64,000 nt of DNA from Terriglobia bacterium (GCA_020073585.1 JAIQEV010000002.1:78116-142115), one strand, 5' to 3'; positions 1-8,182 are shown, counted from the stretch's first letter. Made by a program: numbers and translations. Notes: generated by a model not told the origin, from the sequence alone.

Positions 1-289
1 ATTCCAATAGATTGTCTTTCTTTGTGTCGTCGGGCGTCGTGGCTATGACATCGTGATGGCCCGTGCAGTGAGGGCAGCGGCGGACGATCACACTGGCCTT
101 CGAATTATCGGAACCCTGGACATAGTACCGATCACCGGAAGCCGACTTGATATTGCTGATGACCGTGGCCACGTCGAGCTTCTGGGACGCCGCCGCCGGG
201 TCCGTGCCCACACCCACGTGCGTGATCCGGTGATATCGGTCTTGATGAGTCGGATGTTTAGTGATGCAGACAATCCTATGTGTCGCCAT
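1..289 (-). CDS. DUF3892-like small protein (3' end off window)
   Basis: Reading leftward from an ATG at 289-287, behind a strong AGGAGG site at 300-295, the frame stays open to base 1 (96 residues seen). It begins MATHRIVCITKH, continues through a glycine- and valine-rich segment (THVGVGTD), and carries a CPHC pair near the end. The pattern of a short basic opening, a GDRYYV-type strand and a final Cys pair fits the DUF3892 family, whose function is unknown. It starts 10 nt after the stop of the upstream small gene, so the two are probably one operon. The C-terminus is cut by the window edge. Confidence 0.7.
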   Translation of the reverse strand, partial: MATHRIVCITKHPTHQDRYHRITHVGVGTDPAAASQKLDVATVISNIKSASGDRYYVQGSDNSKASVIVRRCPHCTGHHDVIATTPDDTKKDNLLE

Positions 290-298
290 CAGTTCCTC

Positions 299-511
299 CT
301 ACCTTCTTCGGCGCAGATATTCGCGCAGCGAATTCACGCCTTCCTGTTTGAGGAAAGTTTCCAGCTTCATGTCGCTCCTCGTACCAGGAGCAAAGTCCGG
401 GCCATACTCGCGGCGCAACGTCCCTACGAGTGTGTCGCCTCTCTTTCTTCGTATGCTTCCATCGTCGTCGCGACAGCGATCATCAAGACCTGATTGGCAC
501 TGTTTACTCAT
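299..511 (-). CDS. Small hypothetical protein, 70 aa
   Basis: A 70-residue, very basic and acidic (Arg/Asp/Glu-rich) protein that I do not recognise. Support for it being real comes from a textbook AAAGGAGG site 7-8 nt before the ATG and from its position 10 nt ahead of the DUF3892-like gene, which has its own strong ribosome site. It ends in a polyarginine tail (EYLRRRR). No membrane segment or cysteine motif is visible. It could be a small regulator or an accessory partner of the next gene. Confidence 0.5.
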   Translation of the reverse strand: MSKQCQSGLDDRCRDDDGSIRRKRGDTLVGTLRREYGPDFAPGTRSDMKLETFLKQEGVNSLREYLRRRR

Positions 512-595
512 CCACGTTTCCTCCTTTGGAATCGGGCATCATTCACCTGTCAGACTGCTCAACGGGCTCCATCGAATCCCATCAGTGAAGAGATC

Positions 596-952
596 TCACG
601 CCCACGGCAACCCCTTCGGCGTTTGGGCATCGGCCACGAGATGACTCATGAATCCTAGCGATGCCAGGTGAATCGCAGTGCGCGTCTCCGCCCGAAGATT
701 TGCATTCTGGGAAACGTGATGATTGGCCCCCGTCAACAGGCCAGCGGCCAGATAGCTATGAAAGAACTGTCGATGATTGAGATGAATGGCGGGTTCAAAT
801 AGGTCTGGCACTAACCCCCCGATCAACCCGACGCCTGCTGCCAAAACGATTTCCCCGAGGTCCAAGGGACGCTCCACAATCTTGCAGTACAACATCCACC
901 CGACCGCCGCAACGCCCGCGCCAATCAACATATGTTCCTTCGCAGATGCCAT
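596..952 (-). CDS. DUF457/YdjM-type membrane protein (putative metal-dependent hydrolase)
   Basis: The start is taken as the ATG at 952-950 (MASAKEHMLIG), preceded by AAGGGGGA, rather than the longer frame that begins at 1120. The protein is 118 aa. It has two N-terminal hydrophobic stretches (GAGVAAVGWMLY; VLAAGVGLIGGLVPDLFEP) and a His-rich set of boxes: PDLFEPAIHLNHRQFFHS, then GFMSHLVADAQTPKGLP. This order (PD, HR..FHS, SH...D..T..G) is that of the DUF457 inner-membrane metal-dependent hydrolase family related to LexA-regulated YdjM. The actual substrate is unknown for the family. It lies 16 nt after the HNH gene and is co-oriented with it. Confidence 0.75.
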   Translation of the reverse strand: MASAKEHMLIGAGVAAVGWMLYCKIVERPLDLGEIVLAAGVGLIGGLVPDLFEPAIHLNHRQFFHSYLAAGLLTGANHHVSQNANLRAETRTAIHLASLGFMSHLVADAQTPKGLPWA

Positions 953-968
953 GCCCGCATCCCCCTTG

Positions 969-1298
969 TTATTGCACCGCGACGACAGCGCAACTCCAGC
1001 CGATAGAGCTTTCGCCCTTGCTGCGATTGTTCTGCCATTGCAAGGGCTGTAAATTTGAAATATGGTCTGTGCCGCCTTTCGAAACTGATACGATGTGGTC
1101 GATTTCCCAGCCCTTTCCATTCACGGTGATTTCACCGTAGCAATTCCGATCCGTCCAGGCTCCGCACGCATCCTTACGTAATCGCCGTGGATCCACTCTA
1201 GGCACCACAAAGCCCCTTTGCCAGACCGCTTCGACTGCTGCTTCGTCGAAGGAAGCCCCAGACCGCGAAGTGCTTATACGCCTCACGTTCGAGAACAC
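969..1298 (-). CDS. HNH endonuclease
   Basis: A compact HNH nuclease. The core reads Cys-Gly-Ala-Trp...Asn-Cys-Tyr followed by GWEIDHIVSVSKGGTDH and ISNLQPLQWQNNRSKG, giving the HNH residues D-H, N and N/K in the usual order. The start is uncertain. I chose a GTG at 1298 because the longer frame (to 1358) would run across an inverted-repeat operator at 1315-1343; a second GTG at 1286 is also possible. It is divergent from the XRE/ImmA-like pair, so the shared upstream region probably controls both. HNH proteins of this size occur in phages, mobile elements and restriction systems; the role here is open. Confidence 0.75.
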   Translation of the reverse strand: MFSNVRRISTSRSGASFDEAAVEAVWQRGFVVPRVDPRRLRKDACGAWTDRNCYGEITVNGKGWEIDHIVSVSKGGTDHISNLQPLQWQNNRSKGESSIGWSCAVVAVQ

Positions 1299-1314
1299 GC
1301 CCCCTTTTTTCAGG

Positions 1315-1343
1315 ATAACGAACATATTCGTTATACCGAATAT
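1315..1343. promoter_or_regulatory. Nested inverted repeats, candidate operator of the XRE regulator
   Basis: Two overlapping perfect palindromes lie between the divergent HNH and XRE genes. ATAACGAA-CATA-TTCGTTAT is at 1315-1334 and ATATTCG-TTATAC-CGAATAT at 1324-1343; they share the TTCG core. The site is about 80 nt upstream of the XRE start. XRE repressors typically bind such dyads in their own promoter region, so this is a reasonable operator, but binding is inferred. Confidence 0.5.
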
Positions 1344-1424
1344 CCACAGGCAATGCAATCCCTAATTTACGAATCTTCTCGCTTCTGCTATTCTTCGCGA
1401 GCAGCAACCTTATCGGGGGGTTGA

Positions 1425-1844
1425 ATGGCGACTGTAGGCGAACGTATCAAGCAGGTTCGCGAGGCCAGGGATTGGACACAGGAGAAGCTCGCGGACCAAT
1501 CGGGTATCAGTAAGAGTTTTCTAAGCGAAGTCGAAAACAAGGGCAAGAACATTGGCTTGGAACTGTTGCTTAGCATCGCACAAGCGCTAGGTGCTTCCGT
1601 GCAGTACCTGGCGACGGGCGAAGGCGAAGAACCAATCGTCCGAAAACCCATCCTCATCCCTGTTGAGTTATCGCGGGCTGCCGAGGAACTGCACTTGACG
1701 CATAAGGAGACGATGGATTTGTTGGAAGCTTACAATTCCGTGGTCGCCCGAAGAAGCACACGATTAAAAGGCATTGTATCCGTCGAGGAATGGAAGGATT
1801 TGCACAAAGCTCTGAAAAACGTCTTGAAGAAAACCTACGGATGA
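1425..1844 (+). CDS. XRE-family transcriptional regulator
   Basis: 139 aa. Residues 5-60 form a Cro/C1-type helix-turn-helix: GERIKQVREARDWTQEKLADQSGISKSFLSEVENKGKN pattern, with the recognition helix around SKSFLSEVE. The C-terminal part is helical and may dimerise or contact the next protein. Its stop overlaps the start of the peptidase gene (ATGA at 1841-1844), so the two are translationally coupled. XRE + ImmA/IrrE pairs usually act as a repressor and the protease that inactivates it in response to stress or DNA damage. The divergent HNH gene is the likely target, through the dyads at 1315-1343. Confidence 0.85.
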   Translation: MATVGERIKQVREARDWTQEKLADQSGISKSFLSEVENKGKNIGLELLLSIAQALGASVQYLATGEGEEPIVRKPILIPVELSRAAEELHLTHKETMDLLEAYNSVVARRSTRLKGIVSVEEWKDLHKALKNVLKKTYG

Positions 1845-2851
1845 GCCGCCTCGATACCAAACCGCAGATCGGCAAACTGGCCAATGACCTTGGGTTGAAG
1901 AAATCGGGCAAGCCGGTATCCGAAATTGTTCGCTATGTCCGTCGGAAAATCCGATCGATCGCCAAGAACTACAATTGCCGATCTCTGACCGCATTGCTAA
2001 ACGCGGCTGCCGGTAACGCCGGCACCATTTTCCGAGAAATACACTCGGACAGCGACCTCGACAAGATCATCGAGGAGTTTGTGTCAAAGGGCGAGGCGAT
2101 TTTCGCGAACCTTCGCAACGAGCTTCGTGAACAGGATTATGCGATAACCATCAAGAGACAGCATGCCCAAAGCTGGGAACCCCCTTTTGTTTCCGTCATC
2201 GATTGCCGAGGAGACAAGGTCTTTCGCGCCTATTTTTCAAAGTGGCATGAACTCGCTCACCTCTTCACGCTTACACCTCAAATGCGGCTCATGTTTCGGA
2301 GAACACACGGGGCCGCCCTGCAAGACCCCGAAGAAGCGCTAATGGACGTGATTGCCGGCGAGCTCGGATTCTTGTCAGATTTGCTCAAGCTTGATGGCCG
2401 TGAAGAAATCTCATTCGAGACGATTGACCGTATCCGGTCGGAATTCTGCCCCGAAGCAAGCGTTCAGGCATCGATTATTGGGATCGTAAAAGCTTTGCCC
2501 CAGGCATGCATTTTGCTGGATGCTAAACTCGGTCACAAAAGGGGTCAACGAACGAACCCACGGCAGACTCCGTCGCGCGATCCCCAGGGAGTCGTACCGG
2601 TGCTCAGGGCCGTTCACGTTACAGTCAATCAGGCTGCGCGCGATGCCGGAATCCGCATGTACCCGAATTGGCGCGTGCCCGACAAGTCTGTCATCCACCA
2701 GGTGTTCGACCGGCAAGAATACGGTGAAGCTGTCGAGAATCTGAATTGGTGGACTACCAGCGATGGGAGCCGACTTGCTGACTGCTCGGTTGTTGTTAAG
2801 GCGAAAGCTTCGCTCCAGTCCGTCATAGCTCTTGTGATCCCTGAAGATTAG
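1841..2851 (+). CDS. ImmA/IrrE-type Zn metallopeptidase
   Basis: 336 aa when started at the ATG that overlaps the XRE stop. The N-terminal third is helical. The peptidase motif is at FSKWHELAHLFTL (HExxH) with a downstream acidic helix (EEALMDVIAGELGF) that could give the third zinc ligand. A VIDCRG strand lies before it, as in ImmA/IrrE-type peptidases. The C-terminal roughly 110 residues are an extra domain without a motif I recognise. In the known ImmR/ImmA systems the peptidase cleaves the partner repressor; here the coupling to the XRE gene suggests the same relation. The substrate is inferred, not shown. Confidence 0.75.
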   Translation: MSRLDTKPQIGKLANDLGLKKSGKPVSEIVRYVRRKIRSIAKNYNCRSLTALLNAAAGNAGTIFREIHSDSDLDKIIEEFVSKGEAIFANLRNELREQDYAITIKRQHAQSWEPPFVSVIDCRGDKVFRAYFSKWHELAHLFTLTPQMRLMFRRTHGAALQDPEEALMDVIAGELGFLSDLLKLDGREEISFETIDRIRSEFCPEASVQASIIGIVKALPQACILLDAKLGHKRGQRTNPRQTPSRDPQGVVPVLRAVHVTVNQAARDAGIRMYPNWRVPDKSVIHQVFDRQEYGEAVENLNWWTTSDGSRLADCSVVVKAKASLQSVIALVIPED

Positions 2852-3427
2852 TGCGCACCGACCCTCGGTTGCATTCTGTAGAGTCCTAGCGTGCCATTCC
2901 TGACATAACCGCCTCTGTCGATCTTCCTCATCAGACCGGGGGGAGCGCCTGTCTGCCCGCGCGCAGATGCTTGATAGTTCCTACGTTTCCATCAATTCCA
3001 TACAGTACTTCTGCTTGCAAAGCACGGCACTCAATTCCAACAACTTCAACACTCATTGTAAGTACTAACGTTTCCAACAAATCGGGGAATCTGCTTTCGC
3101 TCAAAAGCTAACCCCAATGAACTGAAAGCGTTTGATTCGCGCACAGTTCGTGTACAGTGGCCGACCACCCCAGAAGCTGGCCAGACCAGTCAATACAAGC
3201 GCGTTTTCGGGGACCTATCTTGCCTCCAGCGCGTAAGGCTTGGTCAATTAGTGGGTTGGCATGAAGTCAAGAGTTGAGGTGGAAACTTCCGAGTTGGCGT
3301 TCTTTCGTCCGGCACCGGCCAAATGAACAACACAGGCCGATCCACTGATACGATTGGGCTATGGCGAGCGTACGCGGGAAGAAGAACATAAACTTGGCAG
3401 ATGAATTGAGGACCGGTCATCATCAGG
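2852..3427. other. Intergenic region with a relic matching the excisionase gene
   Basis: No convincing gene is seen in these 576 nt. The segment 3084-3104 is identical over 21 bp to 11220-11240, which lies inside the AlpA-like excisionase gene and codes for its ERKQIP residues. On the minus strand the relic likewise reads ERKQIP but loses similarity soon on each side. It is best explained as a decayed fragment of a second excisionase-like gene. The rest shows nothing clear. Confidence 0.35.
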
Positions 3428-4177
3428 GTGTTCATTGATGATACCGGGTCACCTGGTTTGGGTACTCCTGGTCTTCATACGCAGAGGAAAACTTGGATTG
3501 CAGTAGTTGTCCCGCCGCATTTAGTTCCTGATCTCATGGATCAATTGCCAGATGCTCTGGCGCTTCTTAGCGAACTTGGGCTCAAAGATCCCGAATTCCA
3601 CTTTGCTGACATTTGGGCGGGCAAGGGTGAGTATAAAAAGCTAGATCTGCAGCAACGACTGGCCATCTTTCGCTGCATGTCAGAGATTTTTGTGACGTGC
3701 CGATTCAAAGTGTTTGTGCAGACCTTTGATCCAGAGAATGCATCTGTTGTACGTGGTCAGGCCAATTGGCCTGAAGGTCTCGGCCCACTAAAGTGTAGCA
3801 ACCACGAAGACCTCGCGTTGATCTTCCTTCTATCGCGAGTGCATGCGCACCTGAACGAAGGTAACGCAACCGCTTGCGTGATAGTGGATGAGGGAAGACT
3901 CAAAAGCGGAAGTGCGATTATTGCGCCGCAGTTAGCACCCACTTTCCACGCAGGCGGCATACTGTTCGCCAACTCACGGCTCGTTCGGCTGATTCAACTT
4001 GCAGACTTTGCGGCCTACATACTCAACCGCTGGCAGTTACTCCGAGTAAAAGATAGACTTAACGATGTCGACAAGACACTGCTTCGGACCATTTCATCGA
4101 CGACCGAGTGCTTCATTAACGTTAGTTCACGGAAATTCAGAACCCTTCAATCATTACGAGTCTTCCCCAAGGGTTGA
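3428..4177 (+). CDS. DUF3800 protein (RNase H-fold-like)
   Basis: 249 aa. It starts at GTG 3428, because an in-frame TGA at 3407-3409 leaves no ATG upstream. It opens FIDDTGSPG, the DUF3800 signature (an acidic pair at the end of the first strand), continues with an acidic CVIVDEGRLKSG strand, and ends its core with RLIQLADFAAYILNR (the QLADxxAY box). DUF3800 proteins have an RNase H-like fold and often occur in mobile or defence-rich DNA, but their substrate is not established. The gene stands alone, with 575 nt upstream and 229 nt downstream empty. Confidence 0.8.
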   Translation: MFIDDTGSPGLGTPGLHTQRKTWIAVVVPPHLVPDLMDQLPDALALLSELGLKDPEFHFADIWAGKGEYKKLDLQQRLAIFRCMSEIFVTCRFKVFVQTFDPENASVVRGQANWPEGLGPLKCSNHEDLALIFLLSRVHAHLNEGNATACVIVDEGRLKSGSAIIAPQLAPTFHAGGILFANSRLVRLIQLADFAAYILNRWQLLRVKDRLNDVDKTLLRTISSTTECFINVSSRKFRTLQSLRVFPKG

Positions 4178-4406
4178 TCCAGTAAAGGACTTTTGCTCTT
4201 CAATAGGCTGGGAACGGGCGGCTACGCGTCGTGATAGAGAGAATGAATCTGTTCTTTTTCAGAAGCGCGGACATGGGGCACCAAATCTCCTGCTTGATTA
4301 AATATGGAGTCTGGGCCTGGGGCACCAGCACTTTTGTTTAGCACCGCTCCTGATTGCCCCGTCCTCGCTCCCGCCATGCTAACCTAGTTTCGCCGAAGAG
4401 GTTGAT

Positions 4407-5525
4407 ATGGCGAACTGGTATAGCTCCTCCTGTGAATGTTGCGGCGATGAAATGCGGGTTTGTGAGGATTGGTCCAACCCTCCGCGCATCTGCAAGACTT
4501 GCAGGGACCGGAAAGCGGCCGAGTGGTATGACGTGTACTGCGCTTCGTGCGGCACCGCAATCAAGGCTCACCGCGATTGGGATCACCCTCCCAAATATTG
4601 CAAGCCGTGTAAGGAGCACAACGAAGCAAAGTGGTACGAGGTTCATTGCTCATCCTGTGGCACAACTATCCAGGCTCACCGGGATTGGGATCATCCGCCA
4701 AAACTTTGCAAACCCTGCAAACATCGCAAAGAAGCTGAGTGGTATGACGTCCGCTGCACGGACTGTGGGTCGACGATTCACGCCAACAGAAATTGGGATG
4801 CCCCGCCCAAGTTATGCAAGTCTTGCAAGCAAGTCCGTCAAGCGAAGATGTATACGGTAACCTGCAAGATTTGCACTGCCAGCATTCCTGCTTCGCGCGA
4901 CTGGGATAAACCACCACGGTACTGCAAGGATTGCCGTGAAAAATGTGCTCCGCGGTCGATTCCCTGTTCTCAATGCGGAAAGTCGATGGAATTTGCGACA
5001 GGTTTTCAGTTGAAGTGCAAAGAGTACGGCTGGGAGCTTCCGACGCGCTGCCAGGAATGCAAGCACGACGCTTTGCTCCTGAAAGGAGCAATCGGCGCGC
5101 TCAGAGATGAATTCAAGTTTGCATTAGAGGCGACCATCGAACAACGAGGCATCATCTTCACCGATAAGGTTGCGGTGGTGCGCTCGAAGAAAACCGGGGA
5201 GATTGTAGCCGAAGTGAAAATGACCGAGAAAGGCATCCTTTCTACCACGCGAGTGGCAGTTGCAACACGCAAGGATGACGGTGCGGTCATTGGCGAAACT
5301 CATGACGGATCGCGAGGCATCTTTTTCCCGAAGCGGACGGCAGATACCTACCAAGGTGGTGATCGGACGCATCGTACAGAGGCGGTGCAACGTGGACTCC
5401 TCTTCCCGCGAACATCGATTGAGACGACCAGAAGCGATGGTTCCAGAGTGGCAAAGGTCGTGGAACGGCAGAAGGGCATGTTCTTCCCGAAGCGCACTAT
5501 CGAACCCCGGTCCACGAACGATTAA
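4407..5525 (+). CDS. Tandem zinc-ribbon protein with C-terminal beta-repeats
   Basis: 372 aa, behind GAAGAGG at 7-8 nt. The N-terminal half is a run of CxxC zinc ribbons with an exact 36-residue period: paired knuckles at Cys9/12-29/32, 45/48-65/68, 81/84-101/104, 117/120-137/140 and 153/156-173/176. Each carries a WY-x-V-x-C opening and an RDWDxPPK-C-K-x-C closing. A sixth ribbon (Cys187/190-215/218, with GWELPTRCQEC) resembles the zf-trcl probable zinc-ribbon family. Residues about 243-365 are five repeats of about 27 aa built on RGIFFPKRT...DG..V. No enzyme domain is visible. This looks like a multivalent binding scaffold (nucleic acid or protein). Its role is unknown, and it precedes the radical SAM gene. 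Confidence 0.8.
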   Translation: MANWYSSSCECCGDEMRVCEDWSNPPRICKTCRDRKAAEWYDVYCASCGTAIKAHRDWDHPPKYCKPCKEHNEAKWYEVHCSSCGTTIQAHRDWDHPPKLCKPCKHRKEAEWYDVRCTDCGSTIHANRNWDAPPKLCKSCKQVRQAKMYTVTCKICTASIPASRDWDKPPRYCKDCREKCAPRSIPCSQCGKSMEFATGFQLKCKEYGWELPTRCQECKHDALLLKGAIGALRDEFKFALEATIEQRGIIFTDKVAVVRSKKTGEIVAEVKMTEKGILSTTRVAVATRKDDGAVIGETHDGSRGIFFPKRTADTYQGGDRTHRTEAVQRGLLFPRTSIETTRSDGSRVAKVVERQKGMFFPKRTIEPRSTND

Positions 5526-5554
5526 GTTGGTTTCGCGCTGGGCCCTTTACGGTG

Positions 5555-5581
5555 GCGTCGAAAAAGCAAATTCCTATCAGT
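5555..5581 (+). repeat. 27-bp direct repeat, left copy (flanks radical SAM gene)
   Basis: Matches 6866-6892 at 25 of 27 positions. It begins GCGTCGA and ends CCTATCAGT. The two copies bracket the radical SAM gene exactly: this one lies just before its ribosome site, the other just before the ATG of the DhaK-like fragment. This suggests duplication or insertion of the gene at this point. Confidence 0.7.
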
Positions 5582-5597
5582 AAAGGAGATCGACACG

Positions 5598-6830
5598 ATG
5601 TCAAACCTGAAATTGCACGTTCATAGTGCTGAGCCTATTACACCGAATCAGATAAGAATCGCTACCGAATCTTTTGAGCAAAGCGCCGCTAATATCGAGG
5701 AGTGCGCTACTAAGTATGGATACGAAACTTGGCGTGTAAGAGTGATGGACGCGCAGCGAGCATCGGTCAACTTTGTCAATTCGGTTGGTAAGACTGCTTC
5801 CCAGATGGAAGCAGCAACGTTACTCCATCAAGCAAATGGATATTCTTTTTCTGCGGCGCATAATGCCCTTTTAGGCGATAAAACTGCAAAGATCGTCACT
5901 CCCTACTCCGTGTCTGTTGAAGGAGATAAAGACACCCCTTTGAGAAAACAGACTGCGCAACTTTTCTACGAGGCCGAACCTATCCGTGTGTTTGAGAGCT
6001 TTAGGCTCTACGACATCATGTCGGCTGTTTCGCCATGGTACCTTGAAAGAAGGGAATATGATGGCACGCCCCTTCCTGAAAAAGTATTCGTCAATCCCGT
6101 CCTTGGTTGTAGTCTTCGTTGCAAGTCTTGCTCGCGGCTTCTTTTTTTGAATAAACCCACTGATTATGTGGATAATCTTGAAAGAATTACCAGCGAAATA
6201 TGTGAAAAACTTCAACACAAAGATGAGTTAAAGGTGGTAAACATCTCTACAGGGACGCTACCGACTCCAGAGGAAGACTTTGTACTTTTTGTGGCAATCA
6301 TTGATTCTTTTCGGCGAAAGGAATTCAAAAGTGCGAGATTCAGTATTCAAACGTCTACAGTGTTTGACGATTCTCAATTGTTGAAGCTTAGATCCCTTGG
6401 GGTTGATAGGTTTTCAGTCACCATGGATGGCACTTCAGACGAAGTGCTAAACCGCATGTATGGTAAGGGACCCAGAACTATCGATGGTTATTTTAAAATG
6501 ATCAGGAAGTTAGAGGATGTGTTCCCAAAGGTCGGGATTCACATCATTCTGGGTCATGATTCGAGCGACACAATAAAGAGAACCTCGGAACGATTAGCCA
6601 AGCACGGAAAAGCAGCTGTTCATCATTATATACCAAGAATTTTTATTCCGAGTCAGTACGCCTTACTGCACCCTGAGGCAACAAAGACAGGGCTCGAATA
6701 CTATGTTGGGTTGAAGCGATTCATTGATGATTTGAATGATGCCCGCATGTCAAAATGGGAGTTGCTAAATCCTTTCTATGGTTTGCAACCAAATGAATTT
6801 AGTAATCAAGGCGTAAGACCTCTCGGATGA
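5598..6830 (+). CDS. Radical SAM enzyme with novel N-terminal domain
   Basis: 410 aa; ATG preceded by AAAGGAG. The 4Fe-4S cluster motif is C171-x3-C175-x2-C178 (GCSLRCKSC), after which the SAM-barrel features follow: VVNISTGTLPTPEED, FSIQTSTVFDD, GVDRFSVTMDGTSDEVLNRMYG and VGIHIILGHDSS. The first 160 residues precede the cluster and match no domain I know. The base composition is clearly more AT-rich than the flanking genes, and near-identical 27-bp repeats lie on each side, so it probably arrived separately. The reaction is unknown. Neighbours (a zinc-ribbon protein and an inositol-monophosphatase-like enzyme) suggest modification of a small molecule or peptide, but this is only inference. 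Confidence 0.85.
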   Translation: MSNLKLHVHSAEPITPNQIRIATESFEQSAANIEECATKYGYETWRVRVMDAQRASVNFVNSVGKTASQMEAATLLHQANGYSFSAAHNALLGDKTAKIVTPYSVSVEGDKDTPLRKQTAQLFYEAEPIRVFESFRLYDIMSAVSPWYLERREYDGTPLPEKVFVNPVLGCSLRCKSCSRLLFLNKPTDYVDNLERITSEICEKLQHKDELKVVNISTGTLPTPEEDFVLFVAIIDSFRRKEFKSARFSIQTSTVFDDSQLLKLRSLGVDRFSVTMDGTSDEVLNRMYGKGPRTIDGYFKMIRKLEDVFPKVGIHIILGHDSSDTIKRTSERLAKHGKAAVHHYIPRIFIPSQYALLHPEATKTGLEYYVGLKRFIDDLNDARMSKWELLNPFYGLQPNEFSNQGVRPLG

Positions 6831-6865
6831 AATAGGCCCTCGAGAAAACTCGGATCTACTGCGGA

Positions 6866-6892
6866 GCGTCGAGAAAGCAAAGTCCTATCAGT
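6866..6892 (+). repeat. 27-bp direct repeat, right copy
   Basis: Second copy of the repeat at 5555-5581 (two mismatches). It ends 5 nt before the ATG of the DhaK-like fragment. The most economical reading is that the zinc-ribbon gene was once followed directly by the sequence now at 6866 onward. Confidence 0.7.
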
Positions 6893-6897
6893 TGGCC

Positions 6898-7083
6898 ATG
6901 AAGAAATTCATCAACGATCCCAAGACTCTGGTGAAGGAATTGCTTGATGGTTTTGCCATCGCGCGCGTCACGGTGAAACCAGACAAGATCGTCTGCCGTA
7001 TTCAGCCCAAGCCAGCAAACAAGGTAGCGCTGGTCACGCCGCAAGAACTCCCGGTAAAAGGCATTGATGGTCGACAATATTGA
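6898..7083 (+). pseudogene. DhaK N-terminal-like fragment, 61 aa
   Basis: The ATG at 6898 opens MKKFINDPKTLVKELLDGFAIA, which looks like the very start of dihydroxyacetone kinase subunit DhaK (family pattern MKKLINDP..VV.EMLEG). It goes on to NKVALVTP where DhaK has its KVALVSGGGSGHEP box. The glycine-rich substrate box and the remaining roughly 280 residues are missing, and the frame stops after a short unrelated tail. The gene's last 17 nt overlap the start of the IMPase-like gene. It is either a relic of a kinase gene that the IMPase-like gene replaced, or a short translated leader that couples translation of the downstream gene. No kinase activity is expected. Confidence 0.5.
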
Positions 7084-7978
7084 AGCGCTCATCGACGCAG
7101 CGACAACGGCCGGGCAAGCTGCGATACGGTGGCGCGAGGCACAGCCGGCGAACCGCAAAGATGTCCCCACGACAACCAATCCAGACGGGAGTAGCGTAAC
7201 CGAAGCAGATCGAATTGCGCAGCATGAAATCCAACGGATGCTGGTGCCATTGGATCGAGACGCTGTGTTTTTTGGTGAAGAAGGCGAGTGCAGCAAAGCA
7301 AATCTAGACGCTTTTCCGCTCGACACACGCGTCTTCGTCGTGGACCCAATCGACGGTACGAACTCGTTTCTTGACAGAAAGCCCAACTGGTCTGTTTCGA
7401 TTGCCTATGCGAAGATTGTGGCGGATGAAAATCTTGGGAAGATCCTGCAAACGTGCATGGCTGTCGTATCTGCGCCAGCCAAGGGCAGCCTCTACTACGC
7501 CGATAAAAGCGGTGCCGCGTTGAAGACGGGCCGCAAACGAGAATCACTCTACGTGCTACCCGACACGACGGGTTTGCCGACGATGACATTTTATTGCAAA
7601 AAGATATCAGATACGGACGAAACAAAACCCCGCCGGTTAGCGATGAAACGGGCATCGGAAGACACCAGCGCATACATTCAGGATGGCGAGAAAGGATCGC
7701 CCGCGCTGTCTCTTGCCGCAGCGTCGACTCGCCCTAACAATATTGTCGTCACACGCGAGGACGATCCGTTTCAGCCAATTACAGGGGGTGTGTTCGGTCC
7801 GTGGGACTCACTGGCGGGGCGGTTTATCTATGAAACAGCTGGAGGCACATATCCCTCGAATGCGGATCGGCACAGGAATATGAGGATAATAGGAAACCTG
7901 ATCATATCCATCATGGCGCCGTCCCAGCGCCTTGCAGACAACGCTGCCGGGGCCTTAATGAGAGCTGCGAGAACGTAG
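7067..7978 (+). CDS. Inositol monophosphatase / CysQ-family phosphatase
   Basis: 303 aa; ATG at 7067. It has the metal and phosphate boxes of the family: FFGEEGE (first metal ligand), VVDPIDGTNSF (the DPxDGT box) and near the C-terminus GPWDSLAGRFIYETAGG (WD...AG box). The length and the order of motifs fit the Mg-dependent, Li-sensitive phosphatases that act on inositol phosphates, fructose bisphosphate or 3'-phosphoadenosine phosphate. Which of these it cleaves cannot be told from sequence. It sits downstream of the radical SAM gene and overlaps the DhaK-like fragment, so it is probably expressed with them. Confidence 0.85.
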   Translation: MVDNIEALIDAATTAGQAAIRWREAQPANRKDVPTTTNPDGSSVTEADRIAQHEIQRMLVPLDRDAVFFGEEGECSKANLDAFPLDTRVFVVDPIDGTNSFLDRKPNWSVSIAYAKIVADENLGKILQTCMAVVSAPAKGSLYYADKSGAALKTGRKRESLYVLPDTTGLPTMTFYCKKISDTDETKPRRLAMKRASEDTSAYIQDGEKGSPALSLAAASTRPNNIVVTREDDPFQPITGGVFGPWDSLAGRFIYETAGGTYPSNADRHRNMRIIGNLIISIMAPSQRLADNAAGALMRAART

Positions 7979-8182
7979 TAGGAAGCTAATCCCCGGCAAC
8001 TGGATAGGATTTGCACACAGCAACTCGGCTCGTGCATCAGTCGCAACTGGGTGTAAAACCGGCTGCTCGGACAAGTGATTGTTGCCGATTAACTCGCTAC
8101 GGCTTTTTCGATGAGCGCATTATCGCCAAGTCGCTAACTACCCTCAGTCTATTTCGCAATCTGGGCCAGCAGCGCGCGGGAT

